The notes beneath the pieces were generated by a model. The model had not been told where the DNA came from, did not search any database, and saw only the letters and a list, made by a program, of their open reading frames with translations. The position numbers were made by a program, and so were the translations under genes. Positions 1-10,454 of a DNA stretch of 39,804 nucleotides are shown piece after piece; the stretch's first letter is position 1, and every line of letters begins with the position of its first letter. Source of the DNA: Conidiobolus coronatus NRRL 28638 (Eukaryota; Entomophthoromycota; Entomophthoromycetes; Entomophthorales; Conidiobolaceae); the NCBI GenBank assembly GCA_001566745.1, contig KQ964487.1, forward strand, positions 27,776-67,579, read 5' to 3'.

Positions 1-21
1 TATTTACTTTAGCATTATATA

Positions 22-233
22 TAAAAGACTATAATTAACTTAGTTTAAATTTTAATTTTTTTATAGCTAAGCTATATCATATTAGGTATTATTTAATAGA
101 AAGTTGACTATAATATCATATTAAAACATTATATTATTAACTTTAACTAATAAAAGTTGATGTTTAATAAGCTTTAAATAACTAAAAATCAATAAAATTA
201 CAAATTTTCCTTAATTTAACCAAAATCTTTCTA
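22..233 (+). mobile_element. MITE copy A, internally shortened
   Basis: This is a copy of the same short non-coding element seen at 9972, 19216, 22941, 31202 and 31775. The right half matches the others closely (AATAGAAAGTTGACTATAAT near 94, AACTTTAACTAATAAAAGTT near 139, then AACCAAAATCTTTC at the end). The left terminal repeat is diverged (AAGACTATAATTAACTTAG near 25). About 50 bases of the usual interior are missing, giving about 212 bp against the usual 265. There is no coding sequence. The limits are approximate because no clean target-site duplication is visible. Confidence 0.6.
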
Positions 234-1280
234 CAGTGTTAATTATTTAAAATACTAAAGCCTTAAACTCATGCTTTAATAAATATAATAAATTTATATA
301 TATTTATATATAATATTAATTACTACAGAACATTTCTTAGTAAATATTATCTATGACTTTAAAATTATATTTTTCTATAATTAGATAAATACAATTTAAC
401 GCTTTAATATTATTATAATTAAATTTTATACATAAATATTAACTATAGTTCTGGAGTCTATAATTTAATTTAGAATTAATAGTTATATATTATATAATAG
501 CATTGCTTAAAATATAAAAATATAGATTTAAGTTATATTATAGTTTTTATATTATAACTTATCTTTAAATAACTTCCATGCTGTCCAAATTTTGGCTTTT
601 TATTTTGGCAGTTTGCATAACCTGGAAATTTTTATATTTGCTTAAATTTGAGTTAAACTGGAAAATGATCATAATTATATTTTGTGGAATTATATAATGC
701 TGTCCATTCTGCTAATATTTGATTGGATTATGCACGGAATTGCTGCTGGGGAGTACTATATACCTATTTATTATCAGCATTTTTTAATATACTTCCTTCG
801 TTATAGCTACCTAATTAAAAAGCTTAATTAATTTATTATTTAATTATAGCAAGGAATTAATCGAGCTTTTCTATTATAATTCTAACTAATAGCTAACCAA
901 GAATGTATAAAAATTCTTAGATGCTAATAAATTTATTATTCAAGCTGTCTTGCATGAAAATTTTATTTTTGTTTCAAGTTCATTAGATTTGATATTTTTG
1001 ATAATATATAAATTAATAGGATTTTAATAGGTAATCAAAGCTTTTCTTTCCAGTTTATTAATAATGCTTATATATAAACTTAATAAGTTTTAGTAAAAAC
1101 CAGGGTTTTTATTAATAATAATCTGCATAATTACTAATTAATTTGTAAGCTTTATAATTCGCCATTAATTTGAGAGGCTCTATCCCACATTAATTTGGGA
1201 GAATCCTAGAATTCTAATTTTGTTTAAATTCGCAGTCTATTTAAGCTCCCCTTTAACTTTATAAAAATTAATTTGCAAAA
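234..1280. other. AT-rich intergenic spacer
   Basis: I see no gene here. The stretch is AT-rich with short homopolymers, and a 10-base direct repeat (ATGCTGTCCA) occurs near 579 and 699. The last 80 bases upstream of the F-box gene contain CTTTATAAAAATTAATTTGC just before its ATG, which could serve as a TATA-like element. No RNA gene is recognisable. Confidence 0.5.
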
Positions 1281-2807
1281 ATGACAAAATTAACAAGTAA
1301 AAAAAAGTCAAATCAACCAATTTCAAAGTGGGTATTTCAGAAAAAGTCATCTAGTAAAAAATCTGCAGCTTCACCCCCTATAAAATTACCCGAAGATTGC
1401 AATAACCCTCAGCTATTAGTTAAAATATTTAATTTTTTAGAAATTAAAAATTTGCTCAAATTCTCAACTGTTTGCAAAAAATGGAATAAATTAATTAATC
1501 CCCTCATTAATAAGAGATTAAGGCTGCTCCGTCCTAACTACATTTCTTCAGGTTATCACGATTCAAACTTGAGCAGGGATGAGCAATTTCTAGAGGAAGT
1601 GGGAGAATGCATCCGCATAAAAGGAAAATACTCTAATCATATTAAAGAATTCAAGCTTAATAAGAGAATGAGCGTTGATTTATCGATAGACTTTTTTGAG
1701 ACTTTTTGCAAATTAACAAAGCTACACGTTGATAATATTAAACTAAGTCAAGACTTATTGATCAGCTGTATAAAGCCATTAGTAAACTTGAAAACTTTAG
1801 ATCTTTCAAAACTCAAAATCACAGAAAATCCAAATAATAGATTCCAGCTAGAAGCTATTAAATTACCTGATTCTTTAACAAAACTCTATTTTACAGAAGT
1901 TCAATTTCTCGGAGATCCTCAACTAGCGCTAGAAACTCTGAATAGCCACTCTAACCTAACGGAATTCAGAATTGAAGTAACAAATATCCCCGAGTTATTA
2001 ACTCCTCTAAAACAAAACTATCCTACTCTGGAAAAGCTATTAATTTGCGATGGCTGCTATCAAAACTTTATAATCAACTCAGATGAAGTCATTAAGAATA
2101 ATGAACAGATATTAGAGCTAGAAATCCATTCTATTGCTATTGGCACAAACTTAATGAATTTAATTAACGAAAAGTTGATTAAATTAAAAGTGCTTATACT
2201 AAATAGAATACTAACTACTTACAGTGATCATTCTGAGGATTTTAGATTTTTAAAGTTTACTCAACTGGAAAAGCTAGTAATTTACTGGTATGGGCTAGAG
2301 CCTGCTTCAATAGACTCTATTCTAACTCACTCACCAATGTTAAATGATCTACAAATACAAATCGGCTCTGAGTATGCCTCCTTAACTCCTATTATCCGAG
2401 ATAGATGCAAAAATTTAAAAAGTTTAACTTTTGATGTAATTCAAGTTAATTCACTAGGGTTCAGGGAAAATTTATCGCTTAATGACTTTTTTGATTTGGA
2501 GTTAACTAAAACTAACTACCCAATGGCAAATAATCTAACCAGTTTAAACTTTGGAAACTTTAACTTGTTAAACCTGCAGCCTGATCACTTAAACCAATTC
2601 GAAAATCTAAAAATCATTCAATTTGACAATTTTGACTCAAAATTCAACTTAGGAGAGGTAAACCTAATAAAAGAGAACTTTAGTAAGTTTAGAGGGTGGA
2701 AGTTAAAGCTAAAAACTTACTCTAAGTATTTATCAGGATACTTGATAAGAGATAATAATAAGATTAAGCCTTTTAATTGGGAGAGTTATCATTATTGGAA
2801 CCAATAA
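1281..2807 (+). CDS. F-box protein with leucine-rich repeats
   Basis: Predicted 508-residue protein from one exon. Residues about 35-80 read as an F-box (LPEDCNNPQLLVKIFNFLEI, then FSTVCKKWNKLI), the domain that binds Skp1 in SCF ubiquitin ligases. From about residue 140 to the end there are irregular leucine-rich repeats (for example TKLHVDNIKL, LKTLDLSKLKI, LTSLNFGNFNLLNL), which in F-box/LRR proteins form the substrate-binding surface. The N-terminal 30 residues are rich in Lys and Ser. The start is the first ATG, with an A-rich leader (TTTGCAAAA) directly before it. The product is presumably cytoplasmic or nuclear. The target cannot be inferred. Fungi of the Conidiobolus type hold large families of such RNI-like F-box proteins, so a specific orthologue is unlikely. 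Domain call is firm, function is not. Confidence 0.85.
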   Translation: MTKLTSKKKSNQPISKWVFQKKSSSKKSAASPPIKLPEDCNNPQLLVKIFNFLEIKNLLKFSTVCKKWNKLINPLINKRLRLLRPNYISSGYHDSNLSRDEQFLEEVGECIRIKGKYSNHIKEFKLNKRMSVDLSIDFFETFCKLTKLHVDNIKLSQDLLISCIKPLVNLKTLDLSKLKITENPNNRFQLEAIKLPDSLTKLYFTEVQFLGDPQLALETLNSHSNLTEFRIEVTNIPELLTPLKQNYPTLEKLLICDGCYQNFIINSDEVIKNNEQILELEIHSIAIGTNLMNLINEKLIKLKVLILNRILTTYSDHSEDFRFLKFTQLEKLVIYWYGLEPASIDSILTHSPMLNDLQIQIGSEYASLTPIIRDRCKNLKSLTFDVIQVNSLGFRENLSLNDFFDLELTKTNYPMANNLTSLNFGNFNLLNLQPDHLNQFENLKIIQFDNFDSKFNLGEVNLIKENFSKFRGWKLKLKTYSKYLSGYLIRDNNKIKPFNWESYHYWNQ

Positions 2808-2898
2808 TAATATAACTGTAGTAAAATTTTGATTTTTTATTAATGCTAATATATAAATAAAAGTTGAATAATATTCACCATTATATTTGTTTATGCAA

Positions 2899-4921
2899 TT
2901 AGTCTGTGTTATTATTATTACCATTTACAACATCCTTATAAATAGATTCTTTAGGCAAGTCATAGTTTTCCTTATTAAAAAGCGGTGAAAGAGCTGATAA
3001 AAATCTTTGTCTGCGATCTAATGCAGCAAGGGTGGAATCTGATAATGGTCGTAGCGCTGTCGATTTCTTTTTCTTAGCTTTTAGAGATTTTAACCTTTTT
3101 ATATAGCTTTGCTCCACTGTTTTGTCTAATTCATCCAAGATTGCAGTATATTCTTGATACGCTATATGTTCTTGAGCTATTTGAAGTAATTTTTGCTTTC
3201 GTGCCTTGTTAATACGCGATTGCTCTCGCAGTTGATTTTGTAGGCGTTTTAACTCAGCTAGTACTGGTGATTCGTCAGTCTGAGCGGGATTCTCAAGGTC
3301 TTCCTCTTGAATTAAGCCTAAAAAGAGTAGTTCTCTACGTACTCTCTTCTCAAACTCATTATCATATAAGGACTCTGAATTCTGTGTCGTTTGGGTTTGG
3401 ACTTGATCAGCTCCTTCATCCTCAGTATCATCTTCAGGAGGCGGCGGTATATCTATCTGCTCTTGAAGGAGTGCAGCAAATAAGCGAGTTGAAAATGGTC
3501 CTGCTAAGGATGTAGATGGCTGGTCAGGTGCATTAATTGTACCACTATCTTTACTCGATACAGATAATTTACGATCCTTTTCATTCCATCTCTCTTTATA
3601 ATTCTTTCCAGTTGGTGGAACTACAAGATATGGTTCAATATCACTCTATAAATATGATTAGTTACAATATAATTTATGTAGATTTGCTTAGTTACATCGG
3701 TTTGAAGTACTTTAAGATCATCCTCGGTAATGTTCTTCAAGTAAGGATCTAACCAATTATAAAAAGTTGTTATTGGCGTTTGATTTGTATTATTTTGTTT
3801 TGTAAAGTCCTCTTCTATCTCCAATAGCGAATCAGCTATCTTTGACTCGCATTTTACTCCTTCAGGCTTAGGTAAAGGTGGTCGAAGTTGGATTGCTTCT
3901 TGAATTTTTGTTTTTATAGCTTCTAAGCTTATTTTAGGCGCTTTTGGTGGTAGCGGTGAGCGTGGTGTATCTATTCCCTCTGTATTTGATATCTCTGAGT
4001 TTGGTGTATTTTTATTCGACTATAATTTTTATTATTACTTAATTTAATATCAAATAGATATATACACTTACTAGTATTTTACTCGGCTTACTCTTATTAT
4101 TTCTTCTTGGTGAAGCTTTAACCTTCTCCTTTACTGAAGGTGGTAACAGCTCAGGTTCTAGAATAAATATATAAAACTTCAGTTTAATATCAAATAGCAA
4201 TACTTGAGTTAATATTAAAAATTTAAATTACCTAATAGAGGAGTATTTCTACTTGACCTCGACCTTAATCTTGAACTGGAATGGAATTAGAATTCATGTT
4301 TAATAAAAGCATATTATAATATATACCTTGACCTTAATTCCCTTTCTGGACTCTCTTCTTTGACTATAGTATTAAGTTATTTAACTGGTAAAAAGGAAAC
4401 AGACAGTATTCTGAATTACCTATTGGTACGGGAGGCTTTAATAAATCATCATCATTTTTTATAGAATTATTATTATTAGAGGACGCAGTAGTTGTGGTTC
4501 TTAGCCTTTTACTTTTTTTATCTTCAAAATTAGGTTTAAATTCGTCATTATCACCTCCTTCTCCCAACAAACTATCTTTATTTAACTCCAACTCTTCATC
4601 GTCGTCACCTTGTAAAATATTATCGTCCTCACCTTCAGAAGTATCGGTTTCAGATAAGTTATCATCTGTACCTCGCTGTCTCTTTCTAATAAACTTATTA
4701 AACTTTTTAGTGTCTTCATCTATTTTTTGCGTTAAATTATTTAATTCAAATTTTTTATCTGTTAAATAATTTTTAATGTTAAATAGGTCTAATTTGGAAA
4801 AAGAAGTCGGTTTTAAAGATGTAGTACTATTGTTTAAATGAGTTTTTAGTAAGTTATTAAAGTTTTTTAACTTAGTTTTATCAGTAGAAGTATAAGTATT
4901 TAACTTTGGTTTGGAATTCAT
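2899..4921 (-). CDS. ADA3: SAGA/ADA complex subunit Ada3 (Ngg1), six exons
   Basis: Minus-strand gene with exons 4921-4420, 4363-4327, 4275-4232, 4157-4072, 4019-3696 and 3645-2899. Introns of 35-75 nt all have GT-AG ends, and the spliced frame is open for 579 codons. Ada3/Ngg1 links Gcn5 and Ada2 in the histone acetyltransferase module of SAGA. The C-terminal third carries the family hallmarks: VPPTGKNYKERW, then FEKRVRRELLFLGLI, a coiled-coil segment VLAELKRLQNQLREQSRINK, and a final block VEQSYIKRLKSLKAKKKK...RPLSDSTLAALDRRQRFLSAL...LPKESIYKD. The N-terminal half is low-complexity: acidic near residues 90-135, Asn-rich, then a short Arg/Ser patch from the 37- and 44-nt exons. Yeast Ngg1 is 702 residues and human ADA3 432. 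Exons 2-4 are tiny and set by splice signals alone, so those edges are the weakest part. Confidence 0.85.
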
Positions 4922-6128
4922 CTTTTTTTAATTTAATAATAAAAAGAAGTATTATTATTATTAGAGGGGTTTGTTTACAGTATAATACAGTATTAATAAA
5001 GACTTTTTAAGTATTTATCTTTCAAGTTTGGAACACTTGCTATTATACAATATTTTACTCTACTTAAGTTATAAGCTATTAAGTAAAACTAGCAAGTAAA
5101 TAATATTATTTTTCCAGATTACTCTTAAAAATTAATTGAATTTGATGCTGAAAAAAATTGAAATTGATATTTTAACATTAATTAAAATTTGATTTATAAT
5201 ATTACCTGAATTGGCAGGAGGTTAAATATTTACAAATTATACACTATGTTTAATGATTTATATTAAATATGCTCTTAAATGCTTCACTCTCTTTATTATT
5301 AGTTACATACCTTATATAAATTGTGTTATTATCAATCAGCTAACACAAAAAAATGGATAATTTTAAATAATTACCCAGTAAACAAAATGTAACTCAATTG
5401 AGCAGTGTTGTTCTAATTTTTAATTAACATGATATACAAAAATCTATATCAATTCATCAAGATAGGAATTATAGCAAATTTCGATCATTATACTTTTATA
5501 AAATATTCCAAATTGATATAATCCGCTCTAAATACATATTAGTCTACAATATACTCGACTTATCAAATCTTACTAAACTTTTTGAGTAATTTTAAAAGTC
5601 CCGTCAAAATTGGGATTTTATCAGATTAATCCAATAAGCTAGAATTTAAGATCTTAAGATTTTAAAGACTGCTATTGCTCAATAAAAATAATGTATGATA
5701 TTTTATTATCTACAGCTTAGCAAGACAATACTATTAGTTATTAATTATTTGCTACTTAATCTCCAAGACCGTTTTTAAAATCTGATTATGTTTATATTTA
5801 ATCTACTTAACCTAACACCAGGCATAATAAATTTATTTCAAAGAAAATGCCAAAACTACCTGCTTTTTATAACATCTCATTATAATAAATTTTTAATGAA
5901 TCGATAGTTAAAGTTTATATAACACAACTTAATTTATATTATATTACATTATATTAATTCTTAACAACTAATATATAGCATTTAATAAATGCTGATCAAA
6001 TAATTACAAATCTAAAACTTTTTTATTTAAATATTCCCATAAATTAAAAAACAATAGTAACAAGGATAATATTTTAAATTGTAATAAAAGTCCATCCTAA
6101 GTTATTCATTTGGTTATTATTCAAAAAG
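4922..6128. other. Divergent intergenic region between ADA3 and GTR1
   Basis: About 1.2 kb of AT-rich sequence lies between two divergently transcribed genes and must hold both promoters. I see no open frame of note, no RNA gene and no MITE copy. No recognisable promoter motif stands out beyond generic TATA-like runs. Confidence 0.5.
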
Positions 6129-7397
6129 ATGAAGAAAAAAGTGATATAATAGAAAAATATTACAAATAATAATATTAATGCTAGCGTTTAGGTGTTGTTA
6201 ATGGGAAAGAGTGGAAGTGGTAAAACTTCTATGAGGTCAATTATTTTCTCTAATTACATTGCGAGGGATACTAGAAGATTAGGCGCAACCCGTAAGCAGT
6301 TATTTATTACATGTAAATATTATTTATTAAAATCAAACCTTTTTTAGTCGATGTTGAACATTCTCATGTTAGATTTTTAGGAAATTTAGTTTTAAATCTA
6401 TGGGACTGTGGAGGGTAATATTGAATAACCTATATAAAAATCAATACTAACAAAAAATTATAGCCAAGAAGCATTTATGGAAAATTATTTTACAAGTCAA
6501 AAAGATCACATTTTCAGAAATGTTGAGGTATTGATTTATGTATTTGACGTTGAAAGTAGGGATCCTGTAAAAGACTTTCAATACTACCATACTTGTATAG
6601 AAGCTATTCAAGCTAACTCTAAAGATGCTAAAATTTTCTGTTTAATTCATAAAATGGATTTGGTCCAGGAAGATTTGAGAGATCATGTAATTTTTAATGA
6701 TAAGTTCAATATAATTGCTAATTGATTAATTTAGATTTTTGAGCAAAGAGTTCAAGAATTAAAGAATTTAAGCCAACCTTTAGAAATAAGCGCTTTTAAA
6801 ACTTCAATTTGGGACGAAAGTTTATATCAAGTAAGGCTAAACAGCATGCTTTATAACTTATTCTAATTATTATAATAGGCATGGTCTTCTATTGTATATA
6901 GTTTAGTACCAAATGTTAAATTGTTAGAATCCCATTTAAAGAAATTTTCAAGTATTTGTGAAGCTGAAGAAATCGTAGTATTTGAAAAAACCACCTTCTT
7001 GGTCATTTCTCACTATTCAGAGCATAATAATAATTCAAGCAATATGGATACTCATAGATTCGAGAAGATTAGTAATATTATTAAGCAATTTAAACTTAGT
7101 TGCAGGTAATATAGATCATAATTAAGTGAATTAGCGATTAATAACAATGCTCTAGTAAATCTCAGTATCAATTCAAGAATATGGAAATTAGACACCCCAA
7201 TTTCACTGCATTTGTTGATGTATTAACTAATAATACATATGTTTTATTAATCATGTCTGACCCTTCAATTCGTAAGATAAACCAATAGATTATTAATAAT
7301 TACTAAGCAAACTAATTTAGAATCTGCTGCTACTTTGCTTAATATTAAAATGGCAAGAAATCATTTTGAAAAGTTAGAAACCAATCAATTAAAGTAA
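6129..7397 (+). CDS. GTR1: Rag-family GTPase Gtr1/RagA, eight exons
   Basis: Exons 6129-6140, 6192-6291, 6348-6414, 6464-6686, 6735-6830, 6879-7105, 7156-7271 and 7321-7397 give an open frame of 305 residues; introns are 48-56 nt. Gtr1/RagA forms a heterodimer with Gtr2/RagC on the vacuole (EGO/Ragulator) and reports amino-acid supply to TORC1. Motifs: P-loop [10 protein letters not shown] (about residues 8-17), switch region [19 protein letters not shown]3 WDCGGQ (56-61), and the Rag-type G4 HKMD (122-125) in [13 protein letters not shown]. The C-terminal roadblock part includes [19 protein letters not shown] and [11 protein letters not shown], and the protein ends [19 protein letters not shown], as in RagA. 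The first exon codes only MKKK. It is chosen because it supplies the start and the lysine-rich lead into beta-strand 1 (VLLMGKSG), which the next in-frame ATG (6201) would cut off. Its donor GTGATA is weak. Confidence 0.92.
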
Positions 7398-7472
7398 AAA
7401 AATCAATAAACCATGTTTTTAGTTTTTAATAAAAATATCAATATATTTATAAGAAATTGATAAGATTAAAAA

Positions 7473-7556
7473 TCCGACCAACCGGAATTGAACCAGTGAC
7501 CTAGAGATTACAGCTTAAACTACAGTCTCCCGCTCTACCAACTGAGCTATAGTCGG
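7473..7556 (-). tRNA. tRNA-Tyr(GUA) with an 11-nt intron
   Basis: On the minus strand this folds as a full cloverleaf. The acceptor stem CCGACTA pairs with TGGTCGG, with discriminator A. The D arm is GCTCAGTTGGTAGAGC. The anticodon stem GGAGA pairs with TCTCT, with loop CTGTAGA once an 11-base intron (7509-7519, after position 37) is removed. The T arm is ACTGGTTCAATTCCGGT. The C1-G72 pair is the eukaryotic tRNA-Tyr identity pair, and an intron one base 3' of the anticodon is normal for this tRNA. CCA is not encoded. The gene lies between the convergent ends of GTR1 and GID4. Confidence 0.95.
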
Positions 7557-7834
7557 TTATTTCGAGATACATTTAATCTATAATCTTGCATATAAGCTAA
7601 TAAGCTATATGAATTTACTGAAAGTTGATAATTTTATATTTACAATTATAATATATAAGTATATGTTTTATACTAATTAAATTTTTATTAATTTTAAAGT
7701 TTAGTTTTTAAAAATGATGTATACAATAAATACAAATTTACACGGTGGCGAATATTAATATAAAAATATATAATTAAGATAATGAAATATTAGCGTGTTA
7801 GTACAAAGGGACGAGGAATAGCAAATTCTTAAAT

Positions 7835-9120
7835 CTAAGCAAAAGCATATTCACTAAAGTTTAGCCCACTTCCTTGTAAAGTAGGTTGAAGACTCAGCTT
7901 TTGGAAAGGCGTGAGACCAGGCTCGAAGTATAAACCTGAATAAAATTAATAATCGTATATATATAGGAAAGATTTAATTACCTTCAATATGTCCGTCTAT
8001 TCTTCTAATACATATATAATAAAATCCAGCAATAGTAAGACCGCTTTCTGTGGGTGAAACGTTAACAAAGAATTTTTCTAAAAATATGATATAAGTATAT
8101 ATTATCTATCAAAAAATCTTCCGCGTTACCTTTCCATCTCATAAAGATGTAATTTTCATAGATGCTCTGTATATTTTCCTCGCTAATAATAATGTAAGCA
8201 AATGATATTTGATAATTACTGTTATTTAGTTACCTTGGGTCAAAATGTTTAAAAGGTTGAAACATCTTCCAGTGAAACAAATCAACTTCAGAGTCCGCTG
8301 ACCACTTTTTCGTTCTCATTGTAAAATTTACAAAGTCAATAATTTCACCTTCCCAGTAAGTTATTACAGTCGTAGCAGCTGATGGTACGTTTAAAGCCTC
8401 CATTAATCCTACTATTGTGCCTTGCTCAGGGTTTATTGAGTGAATAGCAACTTTTACTTCCCATTTATCTTTATCAGCTGGATTATTATTATTATCAAGA
8501 ATAAGGTTTTGCGACCCTGTAAAAGTTCTACCAGGCTGTAAGAAGGATAGTTGATGGGTTTTAAACGATATGTCATGAGTAGGAGCATAGTTTAGGATAA
8601 ACTCTGCTGCCTCCCAAAATAGTGACTCCAAATTAGACTTATCACTATTATTGTCTTGATTTCTTGAACGAGAACTAGAGCCTATTTGGTAGTCATTTGG
8701 ATATCTCAAACTATTTCTGTTAGGTGCTGAGTTATGGAAGATTGCATCTCCATACGGATTCCTATTATTCATAATTTGACTTCTAAAAGTATCTTCCTCT
8801 TCATTAAAATCAATTAAGCTAGGGTTTTCATAGAATATATCGTCTTCTATAAAATCAAATTCCTCTTCCTCTTCTTCCTCTTCAATACCATCCATATCCT
8901 CCATTTCATCTTCTTCAACCTCTGGAATATCCATATCGTCCTCGTCTTTATCCTCTTCGTCCAAGTTGTCATTATGTCGCATATACTGAAATACTTGTTC
9001 ATCAGTAACTAAAATATTACCGTTCTCTTCATAATTACTATTCTCTAATAAACTTGCTAAATGTTCTAAATTTTCCGAGGTATTAACAGGTACATGTTGA
9101 TAATGTTCACGAGGTCTCAT
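7835..9120 (-). CDS. GID4: GID ubiquitin ligase substrate receptor Gid4/Vid24 family, four exons
   Basis: Minus-strand gene with exons 9120-8234, 8182-8130, 8077-7982 and 7935-7835 (introns 46-52 nt, GT-AG), coding 378 residues. Gid4/Vid24 proteins are receptors of the GID/CTLH E3 ligase; in yeast Gid4 binds N-terminal proline degrons of gluconeogenic enzymes and triggers their degradation when glucose returns. The Vid24 beta-barrel covers about residues 188-370: FLQPGRTFTGSQ, then WEVKVAIHSIN, TYWEGEIIDF, TRKW-like MRTKKWSADSEVDLFHWKMF, ENYIFMRWKEKFFV, and TIAGFYYICIRRIDGHIEGLYF. Residues about 54-111 are strongly acidic, including a run of eight Glu, a feature not needed for the barrel. ATG at 9120 is the first in frame. 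It could be the Gid10 paralogue rather than Gid4; sequence reading alone does not decide. Confidence 0.85.
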
Positions 9121-9971
9121 CCTTATAAATAGAATTTAACAATTTTATATTTTAAAATAAAAAAAGCTTTCTAGCGGATTAATATAAGCAATAGTTAAAG
9201 AGAATTCAAAAAGAGCTGCTATGCGTAAATAAGATATTTTTAATTAATAAAAGGAATTTGATTAAAGAGCATTAATAACTTAGTAAAACTGATTAAGTTT
9301 ACACTGTTTTATTGAGAGAAAGTTTAATGGGAATTAATTTGCAAAAAATAATAATTTTATAATAATCAGTTAAAGTTATTAATAGTGAATTTGTCCAATC
9401 AAACATGATATCATAGTCACCATACTTATCCTGGCTTCAAATTTTGAGCTTGGTTTACCCCCTTAAATCCATGCCCATTTTAAATTATGAATTTGTGCAA
9501 TTTTTATGATCTTTATCTATATTATTTGAGTATTTTAGAGTAGAATTATATCCAACTACTATGTAAACTAGAGCAGTCTTATTGACTTGGTTTTTTGACA
9601 TAGTAACCAATATAAATATCACTAATTAACAACTCAACAAACGCTAACCTTGATAAACTGACTTAGATCGTGACTCAAGTAAAACCAATCAAATGCCAGT
9701 ATTTAACTTATAGTTCGATTTTTATTGGCTAGTTAAATTGGTTTACATTGACACATTTTTATGTAAATTATGAGGATCTAAAATTACATATAACTCGCGC
9801 TAACAAACTATAGCTGAACTCCACTTTTAATTATAAAATGATTATTTTAGCCAATTAGGCTTGGCTTTAATATTTCTTATAAAAGGGATTCTGTGTATCT
9901 AACTCATGATAAATCAGCTCTAAGGCTATTTAGCTAAGTATACTCGCTTTTTTACTAATGTCAAAGTGTTT
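9121..9971. other. Intergenic spacer upstream of GID4
   Basis: About 850 bases with no gene seen. The GID4 promoter should lie in the left part. The stretch around 9400-9750 is somewhat less AT-biased than the rest (for example GGTTTACCCCCTTAAATCC) but shows no open frame or RNA fold that I can support. Confidence 0.45.
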
Positions 9972-10454
9972 ATATGAGAGATTCTGGTTAATTTGACTTA
10001 AGTTTGTATGAGCTCACTTCAAAATTTTAGTTTTTATATCCGAGTTATTATTGTATATAGTCACTATTTAATAGAGAATTGTTGATAATGTCATATTAAA
10101 ATAATAGATTATCAACTTTAACTAATAAAAGATACTTTTTATTAAGCTTTAAGCAGNNNNNNNNNNNNNNNNNNNNNNNNNNNNNNNNNNNNNNNNNNNN
10201 NNNNNNNNNNNNNNNNNNNNNNNNNNNNNNNNNNNNNNNNNNNNNNNNNNNNNNNNNNNNNNNNNNNNNNNNNNNNNNNNNNNNNNNNNNNNNNNNNNNN
10301 NNNNNNNNNNNNNNNNNNNNNNNNNNNNNNNNNNNNNNNNNNNNNNNNNNNNNNNNNNNNNNNNNNNNNNNNNNCTAAAAATCAAAAATATTGCGAATTT
10401 TCCATATAAAAAATTTGGACAAATTTTCCTTGTTTTAACCAGAATCACTCATAT
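9972..10454 (+). mobile_element. MITE copy B (contains an assembly gap)
   Basis: The left terminus ATATGAGAGATTCTGGTTAA (9972) is the near-perfect inverse of the right terminus TTAACCAGAATCACTCATAT (ending 10454): 19 of 20 bases match. The interior matches copies at 19216, 22941 and 31202 (AATAGAGAATTG, AACTTTAACTAATAAAAG, TTTATTAAGCTTTAAG, AAAATCAAAAATATT). Excluding Ns, it is 265 bp. Flanks show GTTTAT / ATTTAT, a possible imperfect target duplication. No coding capacity, so it needs a transposase from elsewhere. Confidence 0.8.
10157..10374. other. Assembly gap (218 N)
   Basis: This is a run of Ns inside MITE copy B. The bases on either side (TTAAGCTTTAAGCAG and CTAAAAATCAAAAATA) adjoin almost directly in the other copies, so the gap length is probably not real missing MITE sequence. 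The open frame at 10149-10448 that crosses it has no meaning. Confidence 0.98.

Noticed and set aside
4494-4769. A 91-codon + strand frame, Ser/Leu-rich
   Set aside because: It is the antisense of the acidic, low-complexity first exon of ADA3.
6129-9120. Functional cluster of GTR1 and GID4 as a nutrient-response unit
   Set aside because: They are convergent genes with a tRNA gene between them and separate promoters. Adjacency alone is not evidence of shared control.
10149-10448. A frame spanning the first N gap, and likewise 22980-23419 over the second
   Set aside because: The bulk of these frames is undefined sequence and their ends are MITE sequence.
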